From Lysobacterales bacterium (GTDB taxonomy: Bacteria > Pseudomonadota > Gammaproteobacteria > Xanthomonadales > Xanthomonadaceae), in contig JADKCY010000002.1 of assembly GCA_016718605.1 (NCBI GenBank), positions 1,486,001-1,550,000 of the forward strand: 64,000 nt of DNA. Reading direction: 5' to 3'. The position numbers and the translations under genes are program-made. The notes beneath the pieces are model-generated. The model was not told the DNA's origin, searched no databases, and was given only the letters and a program-made list of their open reading frames with translations. Below are positions 8,941 to 18,420 of this stretch, in pieces. The number at the start of each line of letters is the position of its first letter. Position 1 is the stretch's first letter.

Positions 8941-10053
8941 AACTTCCGGGCTCAATCGCTCGGCAAGACGCTGACGACCCGCGTTGTTGTGGTGGTAGAA
9001 GTCCCAGAACGCATGGCAGTCGGTCTGGCCTTCGTGGATGAAGTCCCACGTGTGGTCAAGCAGGACAATCTCGCCCGCCTCATGCAGTGGACGCAGGATC
9101 GACAAGGCCCAGGCGTGCCGATCCGACGCCAAGACGTCCTGCAGCCACGTGCCATGCATCGGCAGCAAGACGACCACTGGCGGTCGCTCGGTTCCCCAAC
9201 TGCGCAGGTGATCTTGAACCGTGTCGCGCAGCGTGGCTTCTGCTTCGGTCGGCTGTCCGGCCAGCGCCGCCGCATGGCCCCAGCGCTGCTCAACCGGCAC
9301 GCGCGGCAGGCCGGCACAGGCCTGCTGCAGGCGCGGTTCGACATCGCTCCGACCTGCCAACGCATCGCAATCGCTGACCCGATGCAGCGGCACGGCGCAC
9401 AGGTCGCGTTGCTCGTCGACATTGCTCTGCAGTGCCAGCCAGTGATCCTGCTGGCTCCACCAGGCCAGTGCCTTTCGGCGTGGCCCTGGGTGCTGCAGCA
9501 GATCGGACACGTCGTCGCGCCAGGCCATCAAGGCAGATGCCACCGCATAGGTTTCCGGTTTGCCGCGCTGCAGGGGAATGAGCTCAGCAACCCGGTTTGT
9601 GTCCTGCCAGGTGCGCCACGGAGTGACGATGCCGAGCTCGTAATCGCCATTGAACACGCCGCCAAAGGAACTCACAGACAAACCGACCACCACGCCACGC
9701 AACTCGGGGTGCTCGCGCTTCAGCCATTGCTGCTGAAGGATGAGCGTCATCCAGTGCGAACCCGGCATGCTCAGGTTGAGATGGGTCTGACCACGCGCCT
9801 GTGCGGCCGCAAACAGAGCCGCATGATCGATGCCATACACCGCACGCGAATCGCCCAGCGTCACGAAGTCGATTTGTTGCACGCGCGGATCGCGCAGTCC
9901 TTCCAGCTTGCGCTGGCTGGTGCCCGCGTGGCTGTCAGGTTTGGCGTAAGGCGACCAGAGCTGTGCCCGGAACGCCCATTCCAGCGCCAGCAGGATCAGT
10001 ACCGGCAAGGCCAGCATCAGCAGCATGCGCAGCGGAAAACGGGACAGGTTCAT
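8920..10053 (-). CDS. SGNH-hydrolase-like acyl-transfer partner of MBOAT (AlgJ/AlgX/DltD-like role)
   Basis: 377 residues anchored by one N-terminal membrane helix (LRMLLMLALPVLILLALEWAF), the rest predicted in the periplasm. It keeps SGNH block I (LGDSR, with Gly67-Asp68-Ser69) and a C-terminal D-F-Y-H block (Asp351, His354), the catalytic Ser-Asp-His arrangement of SGNH esterases and acyltransferases. The start codon lies two bases after the stop of the MBOAT gene, so the pair is coupled. In alginate, cellulose, peptidoglycan and D-alanyl-LTA systems, an MBOAT protein brings an acyl group across the membrane and an SGNH protein places it on the polymer; I infer the same here. The acceptor is not identified. 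AlgX-type carbohydrate-binding modules are not visible. Confidence 0.75.
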   Translation of the reverse strand: MNLSRFPLRMLLMLALPVLILLALEWAFRAQLWSPYAKPDSHAGTSQRKLEGLRDPRVQQIDFVTLGDSRAVYGIDHAALFAAAQARGQTHLNLSMPGSHWMTLILQQQWLKREHPELRGVVVGLSVSSFGGVFNGDYELGIVTPWRTWQDTNRVAELIPLQRGKPETYAVASALMAWRDDVSDLLQHPGPRRKALAWWSQQDHWLALQSNVDEQRDLCAVPLHRVSDCDALAGRSDVEPRLQQACAGLPRVPVEQRWGHAAALAGQPTEAEATLRDTVQDHLRSWGTERPPVVVLLPMHGTWLQDVLASDRHAWALSILRPLHEAGEIVLLDHTWDFIHEGQTDCHAFWDFYHHNNAGRQRLAERLSPEVAAALGE

Positions 10054-10055
10054 GC

Positions 10056-11456
10056 TCAGAACTGAAAGTAGATGAAGGGACTGGATTGCGTCGGCGCAAA
10101 CCAGATCATCGCCAGCGCGACGCCGGTGATCACCAGCACAAACAAGGGTCCACGGCTGCTCGACACGCGCTCAAGCCAACGACCCCAGGCGCTCAGCGCA
10201 TGGATCACCCACAGCAGCGCCAACGCGAGCAAACCGTAGGCCACTGATTCTTCCGGTGCAGTCCAGTCACCGGCGAGATCGGCAAAGATCGCCATCGCGC
10301 GATCAAAATCTGCTGCGCGGAAGAACACCCATGCCACGCAGACCAGTTGAAAGCTGACCAGCGTGCGCACCAACGACGCGACGCGTCCGCTCTGAAACAA
10401 GCCGGGCAAGCGCGTCATCAGCACGCGCTCGACCGCGAGATACGCACCATGTAAACCGCCCCAGATCACGAAGTTCCAGCTCGCACCATGCCAAAGCCCA
10501 CCCAGCAACATGGTCAGCATCAGATTGATGCGCGTGCGTCCGGCACTGCCGCGATTTCCACCGAGCGAGATGTAGAGATAGTCGCGCAACCAGCGCGACA
10601 GGGTCATGTGCCAGCGCCGCCAGAAATCCTGAATGGTCTGCGCGGTATAGGGGTGGTCGAAGTTCTGCGGAAAGCGGAAGCCCATCAACAGCGCGGCACC
10701 GATGGCGATGTCGGTGTAGCCGGAAAAATCGAAGTAGATCTGGAAGGCAAAGGCATAGATCGCACGTAGCGTGATCCAGGCATCCGGATTGGCGAGCGTG
10801 CCGTCAAATACGGGATCAACCCAAACCGCGAGATTATCGGCGAGTACGACCTTCTTGAGATAACCGAACGCCATCAGACTCAGTCCCCGCTGGATCTGCG
10901 CCCAATCCGGTCTCGGCTGGCGATCCAGTTCGCTGAAGAACTCGGTGTCGCGCACGATCGGCCCGGCCACCAACTGCGGCCAGAAGGCGACGAACAGGGC
11001 ATAGTCGAGCAGACTCTGCCGCGGCGGTGACACCCCGCGATAGACATCCAGCGTGTAGGACAGACTCTGGAAGGTGTAGAAACTGATCCCCACCGGCAAC
11101 AGCACATCCAGCGCAGTGAACTGCCAATCCATGCCGAGCAGGGTCGCCGCGCCATTCCAGTTGGCGATCAGGAAGTTGGCATATTTGAAAAAGGCCAGCA
11201 GACCGAGATTGACCACCAGGCTAAATACGATCAGCCGTCGCGGATTGCGTACACGCGTCAGTCCCAAGCCAATCCGGTAGTCGAGCACGGTCGAAAACAG
11301 GATCAGCCCCAAGTACATCCAGTTCCATTGCCCGTAAAACCAATAGCTGCAGGCCAGCAGGCCGACTTTCTGCAAGGTCGGCCATCCACGCAGGCCGTGA
11401 TACAGCGCCAGCGAGATGATCAGGAAAAGAGCAAAATCAATCGAGTTGAAAAGCAT
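10056..11456 (-). CDS. MBOAT-family O-acyltransferase (AlgI/PatA-like)
   Basis: Polytopic membrane protein of about 466 residues that moves acyl groups (often acetyl) to a periplasmic polymer with an SGNH partner. Diagnostic stretches: LLACSYWFYGQWNW, FFKYANFL, LPVGISFYTFQSLSYTLDVYRG, AGPIVRDTEFF, YFDFSGYTDIAIG, NFDHPYTAQTIQDFWRRWHMTLSRWLRDYLYI, and LGGLWHGASWNFVIWG, which contains the invariant catalytic His323. I chose the ATG at 11456 because MLFNSIDFALFLI is the usual family N-terminus; an in-frame ATG nine codons upstream (11483) is possible. It lies between the LTA-synthase-like gene and the SGNH gene, all on the minus strand, suggesting joint action in decorating an envelope glycopolymer. 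Confidence 0.9.
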   Translation of the reverse strand: MLFNSIDFALFLIISLALYHGLRGWPTLQKVGLLACSYWFYGQWNWMYLGLILFSTVLDYRIGLGLTRVRNPRRLIVFSLVVNLGLLAFFKYANFLIANWNGAATLLGMDWQFTALDVLLPVGISFYTFQSLSYTLDVYRGVSPPRQSLLDYALFVAFWPQLVAGPIVRDTEFFSELDRQPRPDWAQIQRGLSLMAFGYLKKVVLADNLAVWVDPVFDGTLANPDAWITLRAIYAFAFQIYFDFSGYTDIAIGAALLMGFRFPQNFDHPYTAQTIQDFWRRWHMTLSRWLRDYLYISLGGNRGSAGRTRINLMLTMLLGGLWHGASWNFVIWGGLHGAYLAVERVLMTRLPGLFQSGRVASLVRTLVSFQLVCVAWVFFRAADFDRAMAIFADLAGDWTAPEESVAYGLLALALLWVIHALSAWGRWLERVSSSRGPLFVLVITGVALAMIWFAPTQSSPFIYFQF

Positions 11457-11573
11457 GCGAATAGCCCGCGAGCGGGCGCGCATTGTCAGTCAAAGCCCAT
11501 CGCTACCGCCACTGCGGGTGAATTGCCGATCCGACAACCAGCACGCGACATCACGCCGCGCGGCCACGCCACC

Positions 11574-13751
11574 CTATGTACCCAGCAACTGATGGCACTC
11601 CTCGGGGCTGAGCGACCACGAGTCGTCGAGCGGGTGGGTGAATTCGCTTCGATCAATCGCCAGCCAGGGACTTTGCGTCGGTGCATCGTGCCAGCGTTGC
11701 TGCCATGCACGGCGCAGCGGATGTTGCTCTGGAAGCGCCTGTTCACCAGGCCACCACAGCCAGAGCCGACGCGGAGAATCTTCCTGCAGCGCGTTCCAGC
11801 GCGGGTCGTCAGAGGGCAGTTCGGCCGGCAGGTAGTGCCGCTGCCGCAGGACGCCGTTCGGGTCAAAGTCAAGCGCATACATGCCTGCTTGCCACTCCCG
11901 CAATGGCCGGGCATCGCGAGTGAAATGCGCACGCTGCGGTCGATCGTCGAGAAACAACTCGGCAGAGGAATCAGGTACCGCACGCCATTGCAGGGCGGGC
12001 GACTCAAGATCACAGGAAAGCCGTGGCGCTGCTTGCTGCAGTGCGCCGACGGTGGCATTCAGCACCTGCATCAATTCGCGTTTGTCACACACATCCAGGG
12101 GCAATGACGGCGGTGTGGTCGCCGCCACACAGTCCGCCGCCGCATCGACCTCCCGGCCGCGAAACACATCGCGATAGCGCGTCGGCAAATAGCGATCTGC
12201 GAGACCGGCTGCCCACACCGAGCGTCCCAGCAGGAAGGGAGCGCTGTGCTCGATGCCCAGCATCTGCAGCAAGGTGGGCGCCAGATCGACTTGGGCGGCG
12301 GTCGCGCTGACCGAGGTCGGCAATGACTCCTCACCAATGATGATCAAGGGCAGTCGCCGATCCTCCACCGCAGCGCCAAACAGTTCGCGCATTTCCGGAT
12401 TCGGGAAGACATGATGGTCGGCGGTGATCACCAACACGGTGTCGGTGAACACGCCATGCTGGCGCAGACGCTCGACCCAGGCGCCGACGAGTTGATCGGT
12501 GCAATGCGCGGCCTGCAGGAACTGCGCGTCGGAACCCGCATAGGGGACACACTCGGGATAGCGGAAACCCGGCAGGTGCATGCCCAGCGTCAGCAAACTC
12601 AGATTGAAGGGCTGCCCGCTGGCATGCAGGCGTTCCCATTCGCGTTCGGCTTGCGACAGCAGGTCCACATCACTCAAGCCCCAGTTCTGCTCATCCACCG
12701 GAAGGCCCTGCGCCTGCCAGTGGCGCAAGCCATACAGCTCGCTGTAGCCATGCGCCTGCAGAAACGCGCCCTTGCCAGCAAATCCCATCTCCGCGCCGCC
12801 CAGCCAGACGTTCTGGTAGCCCGCGCGCTGCAACACGTCGCCAAGACAAGTCATGCGCGCAAAGACCTTGTCTCCCGCCGCCATGCTGTCGCTGTCATGC
12901 TGGAACGGCAGCAAGGTGCCGCATTGGCTGTTGGCAATGCCTTCGATGGTGATGAAGGCGCTGGCGTGCAGGTCGGTGGCTATTCCGTACTGCTGGTCCA
13001 AGGCGCGCAGATTGGGCATCAGATCAGGCCATTGCGGCAGATCGAACAGCGCACGTCCGCCGGATTCGAGGTAAAGCAGGATCAGATTCTTCGGGGCGTC
13101 CGACGCGCGCGCTTTCACCTTTTCCTTGGGTAACAGGTCCAGTTGCAGCCAGGACGCCGTCTGCCAGCGCTGCCGCACTTCCGGTGCCAATTCGGTCTGC
13201 AGCGGTGTAAACCAGACCTGCGCAGCGCGCAGCAGTTGATATTCAGGAAGACCGCCTCGCGCCAACAGCATCAAGGCAAGACCAGTCACTACCGCCATCA
13301 TTGCACCGCGCTGCGGACCCACGCGACCCAAGCGCAAGACGCGGAGCGCGACCACCGCCAGCAGGCCGAGACAAACGAACAGGACAGCAATCGCCAGACC
13401 GTACTGCGCCAGAGCCAATTGCATTGAACGCCATTCAAGATGCAGGAACACGTCCACCGTGAAGCCCTGGCCACTGAAGTGCACCAGTCCCGCATGCAGC
13501 ACACGCAGGAAGATCGAGCCGAGCAGAACGCCCGACCACAGCGTTCGCGACAGCCTGCCTTGCGCACGACGCGCCATGACCCAAAGCACCAGCAGCCAGC
13601 CGGCCGTGGCAAACAGATTCCACCACTGTCCTTGGCTGTTGTCGCGTTGCCATTCGGCCCATTGCACAGGCGCCCACAGTGCGAGGCCGACCATCAGCCA
13701 GAACAGCGCCCACGGAAATCGCGATGACTTTGGGGAAGCGTGGGATCGCAT
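11574..13751 (-). CDS. LTA synthase/OpgB-like phosphoglycerol transferase (sulfatase family)
   Basis: 725-residue integral membrane enzyme. Residues 1 to about 170 hold four or five transmembrane helices, followed by a periplasmic alkaline-phosphatase/sulfatase-fold domain. The metal-site stretch NLILLYLESGG, the nucleophile region ITIEGIANSQCG (Thr268 in the place of the catalytic threonine), the LSLLTLGMHLPGF histidine region and VLVITADHHVFPN all match the LtaS/OpgB group; ANSQCG is closest to OpgB (MdoB), which transfers phosphoglycerol to periplasmic glucans. The C-terminal 200 residues are an extra domain with WQAGMYALDFDPNG that I do not recognise. AGGA lies eight bases before the ATG. 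About 117 bases separate it from the MBOAT gene on the same strand, so these three genes probably serve one envelope polymer. Confidence 0.82.
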   Translation of the reverse strand: MRSHASPKSSRFPWALFWLMVGLALWAPVQWAEWQRDNSQGQWWNLFATAGWLLVLWVMARRAQGRLSRTLWSGVLLGSIFLRVLHAGLVHFSGQGFTVDVFLHLEWRSMQLALAQYGLAIAVLFVCLGLLAVVALRVLRLGRVGPQRGAMMAVVTGLALMLLARGGLPEYQLLRAAQVWFTPLQTELAPEVRQRWQTASWLQLDLLPKEKVKARASDAPKNLILLYLESGGRALFDLPQWPDLMPNLRALDQQYGIATDLHASAFITIEGIANSQCGTLLPFQHDSDSMAAGDKVFARMTCLGDVLQRAGYQNVWLGGAEMGFAGKGAFLQAHGYSELYGLRHWQAQGLPVDEQNWGLSDVDLLSQAEREWERLHASGQPFNLSLLTLGMHLPGFRYPECVPYAGSDAQFLQAAHCTDQLVGAWVERLRQHGVFTDTVLVITADHHVFPNPEMRELFGAAVEDRRLPLIIIGEESLPTSVSATAAQVDLAPTLLQMLGIEHSAPFLLGRSVWAAGLADRYLPTRYRDVFRGREVDAAADCVAATTPPSLPLDVCDKRELMQVLNATVGALQQAAPRLSCDLESPALQWRAVPDSSAELFLDDRPQRAHFTRDARPLREWQAGMYALDFDPNGVLRQRHYLPAELPSDDPRWNALQEDSPRRLWLWWPGEQALPEQHPLRRAWQQRWHDAPTQSPWLAIDRSEFTHPLDDSWSLSPEECHQLLGT

Positions 13752-13901
13752 GCGACATCCTGGTGACGCCCGCTAGCGTGGCGGGCTGACCAGGCAACGC
13801 AGAACCGCGAAACCTGGCTGACAACCGATGGATGCGCCCTCCCCAGTCAGGCGCGCGAGTCGGACCCGAAACCGGGTCTGCTCAGCACTGTAACAAAAGC
13901 A

Positions 13902-14369
13902 TCACTCCGCAGCGCCGACGAACCCCATCTGCCGCCACGCCTCGAAGGCCACCACCGCGACAGCATTGGACAAATTCAGGCTGCGATTGTCCGGTCGCAT
14001 CGGCAACCGCAAACGCTGCTCGGGCGGAATATCGGCCAGCACCTCAGTTGGCAGACCTCGCGTCTCCGGCCCGAACAAGAAGGCGTCGTCCGCGCGATAG
14101 GCCACGCTGTCGTAGCGCGTGGCATTGCGCGTCGACAAGGCAAACAAGCGCCCCGGTGAATGCGCATCAAGATAGTCCCGCAGGCTGTCATGCACCTGCA
14201 AACGCGCGAACTCGTGATAGTCGAGACCGGCACGGCGCAGTCGCTTGTCGTCGATCTCGAAGCCCAGTGGCCGGATCAGATGCAGCGCGAAACCGGTGTT
14301 GGCGCAAAGACGAATGGCGTTGCCGGTGTTCGGCGGAATCTCGGGTTGGAACAGGACGATGGCAGGCAT
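13902..14369 (-). CDS. trmL: tRNA (cytidine(34)-2'-O)-methyltransferase
   Basis: Small SPOUT-class methyltransferase that 2'-O-methylates the wobble base (C or cmnm5U at position 34) of tRNA-Leu, using SAM. The 155-residue product shows the whole family: IVLFQPEIPPNTGNAIRLCANTG at the N-terminus, LHLIRPLGFEIDDKRLRRAGLDY, FGPETRGLP (SPOUT knot, SAM site) and MRPDNRSLNLSNAVAVVAFEAWRQ at the C-terminus. The start at 14369 is chosen because MPAIVLFQPEI is the normal N-terminus; an upstream in-frame ATG would add nine unrelated residues. Cytoplasmic. It is 30 bases downstream of a secreted protein gene on the same strand. Confidence 0.95.
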   Translation of the reverse strand: MPAIVLFQPEIPPNTGNAIRLCANTGFALHLIRPLGFEIDDKRLRRAGLDYHEFARLQVHDSLRDYLDAHSPGRLFALSTRNATRYDSVAYRADDAFLFGPETRGLPTEVLADIPPEQRLRLPMRPDNRSLNLSNAVAVVAFEAWRQMGFVGAAE

Positions 14370-14399
14370 GGCGGCATTATCGCCTGCGTGCACCAACCA

Positions 14400-15212
14400 C
14401 TACGACGGTCGCTGACAAGTTCGCAAGGGCTGCGTGAAGGCATCCGTCCAGTCTTTCGCACTGGCATCCTTTGGCAGCTCGGGGAAGTCGATGCGGACAT
14501 TCAAGGGACGATTGTCCGCCCCCCTCAGATTGGTCGGACCTTCGAATCGCGTCAGCCATCGATCCGTTTGCCGATAGGTGACTTCGATCTTTGGCAGCCA
14601 AAATCCGAACCAGTTGGCGAGCCGGGCTTGCAGGAGAACGTGCCCGGTCGGCGTATCAGCGCTCACTTCGCGTCGTTGCACAGCGAACTCGTAGCTCTCG
14701 CCACGACTGGGAATCAGCAACGGAACGCGCTGCGCCTCGCCGTCGATCAAATCACCCCAGCGCGACGCGATCCAGACGTCGAAACCCGCGTCGATCAGGT
14801 CGACCGCATCGTTTGGCAGGACGTGCACCCGCGTCGACCCATCGGCCTCAAGTCGAAACGAACTCGCTCGCTGCGTCGTCAGGATCGCCCCTTCGACGGT
14901 GCCCTGCCCTTGATCTTGCAGTACGAAATCCGGTGCCAAGGGTGATCGCCGGTAATCCAGCCACTTGCGCGCAAACGGTCGACCATCGGCGCACTCGTAG
15001 ACCACAAGTCGCTGGCTTAGCGAAGGCGCGTACTGCACCCAATGCCGCTCGCGATAGCGCCATTCGCCGCTGTCGAGATCCGTGGCCTCACCAACATACG
15101 TTTGCCAGTGACTGGCCACCGCACCACCCGGCAACGTCCATCCCACCAGCAAGACAAGGCAGGCATAGGCGTGGACCCATGAACGGCGAGAAATGAAGCG
15201 TTGCTCAATCAT
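14400..15212 (-). CDS. Secreted protein of unknown function
   Basis: About 270 residues from the ATG at 15212, chosen because it places a signal peptide (SWVHAYACLVLLVGWTLPGGAVA) at the N-terminus; the frame is open 59 codons further upstream, but that part is compositionally unlike protein and overlaps a decayed transposase region. The mature protein has repeated beta-rich segments (WQTYVGEATDLDSGEWRY, RFEGPTNLRG) and ends near LRTCQRPS. I recognise no family. It precedes trmL by 30 bases and may share its transcript. Confidence is for it being a real gene, not for any function. Confidence 0.65.
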   Translation of the reverse strand: MIEQRFISRRSWVHAYACLVLLVGWTLPGGAVASHWQTYVGEATDLDSGEWRYRERHWVQYAPSLSQRLVVYECADGRPFARKWLDYRRSPLAPDFVLQDQGQGTVEGAILTTQRASSFRLEADGSTRVHVLPNDAVDLIDAGFDVWIASRWGDLIDGEAQRVPLLIPSRGESYEFAVQRREVSADTPTGHVLLQARLANWFGFWLPKIEVTYRQTDRWLTRFEGPTNLRGADNRPLNVRIDFPELPKDASAKDWTDAFTQPLRTCQRPS

Positions 15213-15792
15213 GTCTGAAGCGTGACAGGCGTAACGACAGAGTCGCGTGCAGAGCAGGTCAATCAGGTGTGAAGATGCTGTACGCCGCGCGTACGGTGTG
15301 TGCGACACGCTCTGCAACGCGCTTCTGGCAGAGGATCGGATCACGCCGCTTCTCGAGTTTCGATTTTCTTCTGCACCTTGCACAGGCATCAGTTGATGTC
15401 ACGCGTTTTCACCTACCACGTCTCGTCGGTCTCGCCGCACGATGCTCGAATCAGCCTCGGGCAACGTGTCTCGTTTGGGAAACTGCGCACGACCCGAGTG
15501 CGGCATTTGATCGCCTCGCTCAGTCGCTCCCCCTTGGCCTGCAGTACTCATCGCTGCTGACGTCAAACAGCGGATGGTGCCGCAGGCCAGCGAAGGGTTT
15601 GACGCGGTCGTTTCGCGGCTGCATACCGCATACGCTCTACCTGCCGCATGACGCCCATGGTAGGCAGCGTGTCGGCACCATCGGCCAGGTAATGGGCGGC
15701 CAATTGCGGATTCGCAAATCGGGGAGAGTGTTCTCCGCGAAAGCGCCTTCGCTCGTCCATTCGCGTACCCTCATAACTACTCAGATTCAGCC
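15213..15792. other. Gene-free accessory stretch
   Basis: About 580 bases without an intact gene. It contains the IS256-type transposase fragment described separately; the rest shows only short, low-quality open frames in both directions and no RNA gene or clear terminator. It presumably also carries the promoter of the secreted-protein/trmL pair. Confidence 0.5.
15413..15560 (-). pseudogene. IS256-family transposase C-terminal remnant
   Basis: Reading the minus strand toward the stop at 15413-15415 gives ERLSEAIKCRTRVVRSFPNE and then TRCPRLIRASCGETDETW. This matches the very conserved end of IS256-type (mutator) DDE transposases, which read approximately ERLNKEIKRRTRVV-IFPNE---RL--A---E--E-W. 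Upstream, stop codons interrupt any continuation, and no terminal inverted repeats are visible. It is a short dead fragment, non-functional. The match is by eye. Confidence 0.5.
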
Positions 15793-17769
15793 TCACTCAA
15801 ATCCGTTTTTGAACACCTTGATGCTCTGCCCGAAGTAGAGATAGAAGGCGCCATTGTTGACGCCTGGACTGATATCCAGTGCAGGCTCACCCGCCGCGAC
15901 ATCGAATAGGGAATCGCTATTAAAACGGCCGATTGCCACGCTGTTGCCGAACAAGGCATCGGTCTGGGTGCCTTCCAGCACTAGGCTGGGGCTGGAAGAG
16001 AATCCATTCGGCGCACTGAAATACAGCTTGACCTCACCCGTTCTCAACCCGAACCCGTTATAGGATCTCGGTGCACCCACCACGATCTCCTCCCTGCCAT
16101 CATCATTGATGTCGGGCAGAGTCGCCACGCTGCGACCGAAGTCTTCCACCATGTCCGTTCCAAAGAGCGTGACATCGACCAGTGTGTCGAAGCTGCCGGT
16201 GTTGCCGAACCAGACTTGCACCATGCCCGCTTCGGTTGTGGCGGCAGAACTCAGCGGCGCACCGGAAAGCACGTCACCAATGCCGTCACCATTGAAGTCG
16301 CCGACCGCAACCGAGGCACCGCCCGTAGCGCCAACCTGTCCAGAGCGCAGAATGGCATCCGGGGTGGTGTCGATCGTCACAACGCCACCGAAATAAACCA
16401 CGGCAGCGCCTTCATTGATGAAATTGGCACTCGACTCGTAGCCTGTGCTGCCAACGATCACATCGTTGATGGCATCGCCATTGACGTCGCCACTGGCCAG
16501 CGCATTGCCGCTGTTCACCGACAAGTCGTTGATCGCCAACACGGCATCGGCGGTCGTATTGAAGTTCGAAGCGCCGTAGTAGATGAAGGCTCCACCCTGA
16601 TCTGGACGGCCACCCGGGTTGTAGCGCGGTACGCCCACCGCCAGGTCATCGATACCATCGTTGTTGACATCGCCCACACCGCGCACTGCAGCGCCCATAT
16701 TGGCCGACGAAGCCGGACCCTGGATCGTGGCATCGGCCGTTGCATCAAAGGTGCCGACACCGCCGAAGTACACGTAGGCCGCGCCGGAGTTGGTGCCCGC
16801 GGTGCCATCGAACCCTGGTGCACCAATCACCACATCGTCGAAGCCATCCAGGTTCACATCGCCCGCGCCGCCGACCCCGGCGCCAAAGCCGGCGCCCGCC
16901 TGATTGACGCTCAGAAATGTGGAAGTGGTGAAGTCGGGGCCCAGGTAGACAAATGCGGCACCGTTGTCGGTAAGCCCGTTGCTGTCAAAGCGGTAGGCGC
17001 CAACGACGAGATCGTCGACGCCATCGTTGTTGACATCGCCCGCGTTGGCGATGCGGGTTCCAAACTCGGCGCCGCTCTGCCCACTGGTGCGCACGATGTC
17101 AGCGGTGCGCTGCAGGAGCGGGTCGATAGTGATCGGATAGCGTGCGTCGGTATCGTCGACACGAATCACGACGCGATGGGCGTCGGCGAGGACCATCTGT
17201 GTCGGCAATAGCCTGCCAGCGGCATCCCATGCCCTCAGTTTGCTGTAGCGCAGTGTGTCCTCAGCACCGCCAAACTCGATCAGATCGGCGTGCATCCATT
17301 GTGCTGGGCGATCGCTCTGCAGATGAAACTCCAGTGCGCCGCGACCGGGTGGCGCCTGGGCCAGATCAAAACCATGTTCGAGTCCCTCCGGGGTATTGAT
17401 GTACCACTCGGTCAGCGTGTTGCTGCGCCGTTCGACACGCACCTCATTGGCGACGAGGACGCCCAGGTCGGCAGACTGCAAATGATCAGCGCGTCCCCAT
17501 TGCACAAGGCTCAGTCGAAGCAATGACTGCGCCGACGAGTCGCGCTCGACCAGTTCGATCCCGTCGTCACGGAACCGCGTGCGAAAACCCTGCGCCCGAT
17601 TCGGCGCCTGCAGTTCGTGCGCATGAACGCTGGCGTGATACTCGCGCGCAGCGATCGACTCCAGCACGTGAGCGGGCAGCGCCTTGACCGCGGCATACGA
17701 CGTGGCCAAGGGGAATCCGAGGAATAAGAGGCAGAGGGCGCCGTGGCGAAGCATGGACAAGACGGTCAT
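15793..17769 (-). CDS. Exported FG-GAP (integrin-alpha-like) repeat protein with C-terminal GFE motif
   Basis: 658 residues from the ATG at 17769, preceded by GGGAA; the signal peptide is MTVLSMLRHGALCLLFLGFPLATSYA. In-frame ATGs at 17802 and further upstream exist but lack a ribosome site. An N-terminal beta domain of about 200 residues ends at YPITIDPLLQ. Six to seven FG-GAP repeats follow, each with a calcium-binding loop such as AGDVNNDGVDDLVVGA, AGDVNLDGFDDVVIGA, VGDVNNDGIDDLAVGV, SGDVNGDAINDVIVGS and VGDFNGDGIGDVLSGA, forming a predicted propeller. The last residues are KVFKNGFE, the GFE motif exactly at the C-terminus. No transmembrane anchor follows. It probably binds something at or outside the cell surface; the partner is unknown. 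It is flanked on both sides by transposase debris. Confidence 0.85.
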   Translation of the reverse strand: MTVLSMLRHGALCLLFLGFPLATSYAAVKALPAHVLESIAAREYHASVHAHELQAPNRAQGFRTRFRDDGIELVERDSSAQSLLRLSLVQWGRADHLQSADLGVLVANEVRVERRSNTLTEWYINTPEGLEHGFDLAQAPPGRGALEFHLQSDRPAQWMHADLIEFGGAEDTLRYSKLRAWDAAGRLLPTQMVLADAHRVVIRVDDTDARYPITIDPLLQRTADIVRTSGQSGAEFGTRIANAGDVNNDGVDDLVVGAYRFDSNGLTDNGAAFVYLGPDFTTSTFLSVNQAGAGFGAGVGGAGDVNLDGFDDVVIGAPGFDGTAGTNSGAAYVYFGGVGTFDATADATIQGPASSANMGAAVRGVGDVNNDGIDDLAVGVPRYNPGGRPDQGGAFIYYGASNFNTTADAVLAINDLSVNSGNALASGDVNGDAINDVIVGSTGYESSANFINEGAAVVYFGGVVTIDTTPDAILRSGQVGATGGASVAVGDFNGDGIGDVLSGAPLSSAATTEAGMVQVWFGNTGSFDTLVDVTLFGTDMVEDFGRSVATLPDINDDGREEIVVGAPRSYNGFGLRTGEVKLYFSAPNGFSSSPSLVLEGTQTDALFGNSVAIGRFNSDSLFDVAAGEPALDISPGVNNGAFYLYFGQSIKVFKNGFE

Positions 17770-17917
17770 CGTGGTTCCCAGCAGTGATCGGAAGCGTTGC
17801 ATGTAGCGACACGCAAAGTGTCCGATCCGCGCTGCTGGCTGTCGTCCCATAAACATAGGATGGACGCTTACCGGTTGAGGCCATTCGCCACTGGGGCCAG
17901 ATTCGCGCAGGCACTCG

Positions 17918-18420
17918 TCAGGAGGGCTTTTTGATTCCGAGGGCAGCGAACAGTTCGCGTTGCTGAGGGGTGGTCTTGCCGATGCCGGTGAGGCGCATTT
18001 TGCCGATGTATACGCGATGGGTTTGCCGCGGGTGCAAGAATTCAAACGGGGTCTTCAGGCTGTCGGCGTTGCCGTTTTCTTTCAGGTGCATTCGCATGAC
18101 GCGGCAGAGGAAAAGCGCAAGGAAGCAGATCAACGTATGCGCACGGATGCGCTCTGAAAAGCGGTGGAAGACCGCTGGGATGTCGAGGTCGCTCTTGCGT
18201 ACGCGAAAGCCGGGGCGGTATCGGCGAGGCGCTCGCAGCGACTGACGATCCGTCCGGCGCTGAAGTTGCTGACGCTGGACAGCAGCGCCAATTCGCCAAT
18301 GATCGTGGGTGATGCTGTCGGGCATGCGGCCAATGGATACGGTCTGCAGCCATCGCGGGCAGGCACGAACGTGTTGGAGCCCACTTCGGAGATCGGGTGC
18401 GCCGCTCGCCCAGCGCCAAC
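17918..18420 (-). pseudogene. IS1634-like (IS4 superfamily) transposase remnant, frameshifted
   Basis: The minus-strand frame ending at 17918 reads FRVRKSDLDIPAVFHRFSER, then IRAHTLICFLALFLCRVMRM and, further on, HRVYIGKMRLTGIGKTTPQQ before LFAALGIKKPS. This is the C-terminal part of IS1634-type transposases (…RGFRVLKSDLEIAPVFHRLPERIRAHALICFLAL-LYRVMR…). Upstream pieces appear in other frames: RIVSRCERLADTAPAF (expected RYESLADIERGF) and MPDSITHDHWRIGAAV. So at least one frameshift is present and the N-terminal two thirds are missing. No terminal repeats are seen. It lies directly after the end of the GGDEF gene. Confidence 0.7.

Noticed and set aside
15269..15838. 189-codon plus-strand frame as a gene
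   Set aside because: No signal, family or sensible composition; it is antisense to transposase debris and to the end of the FG-GAP gene.
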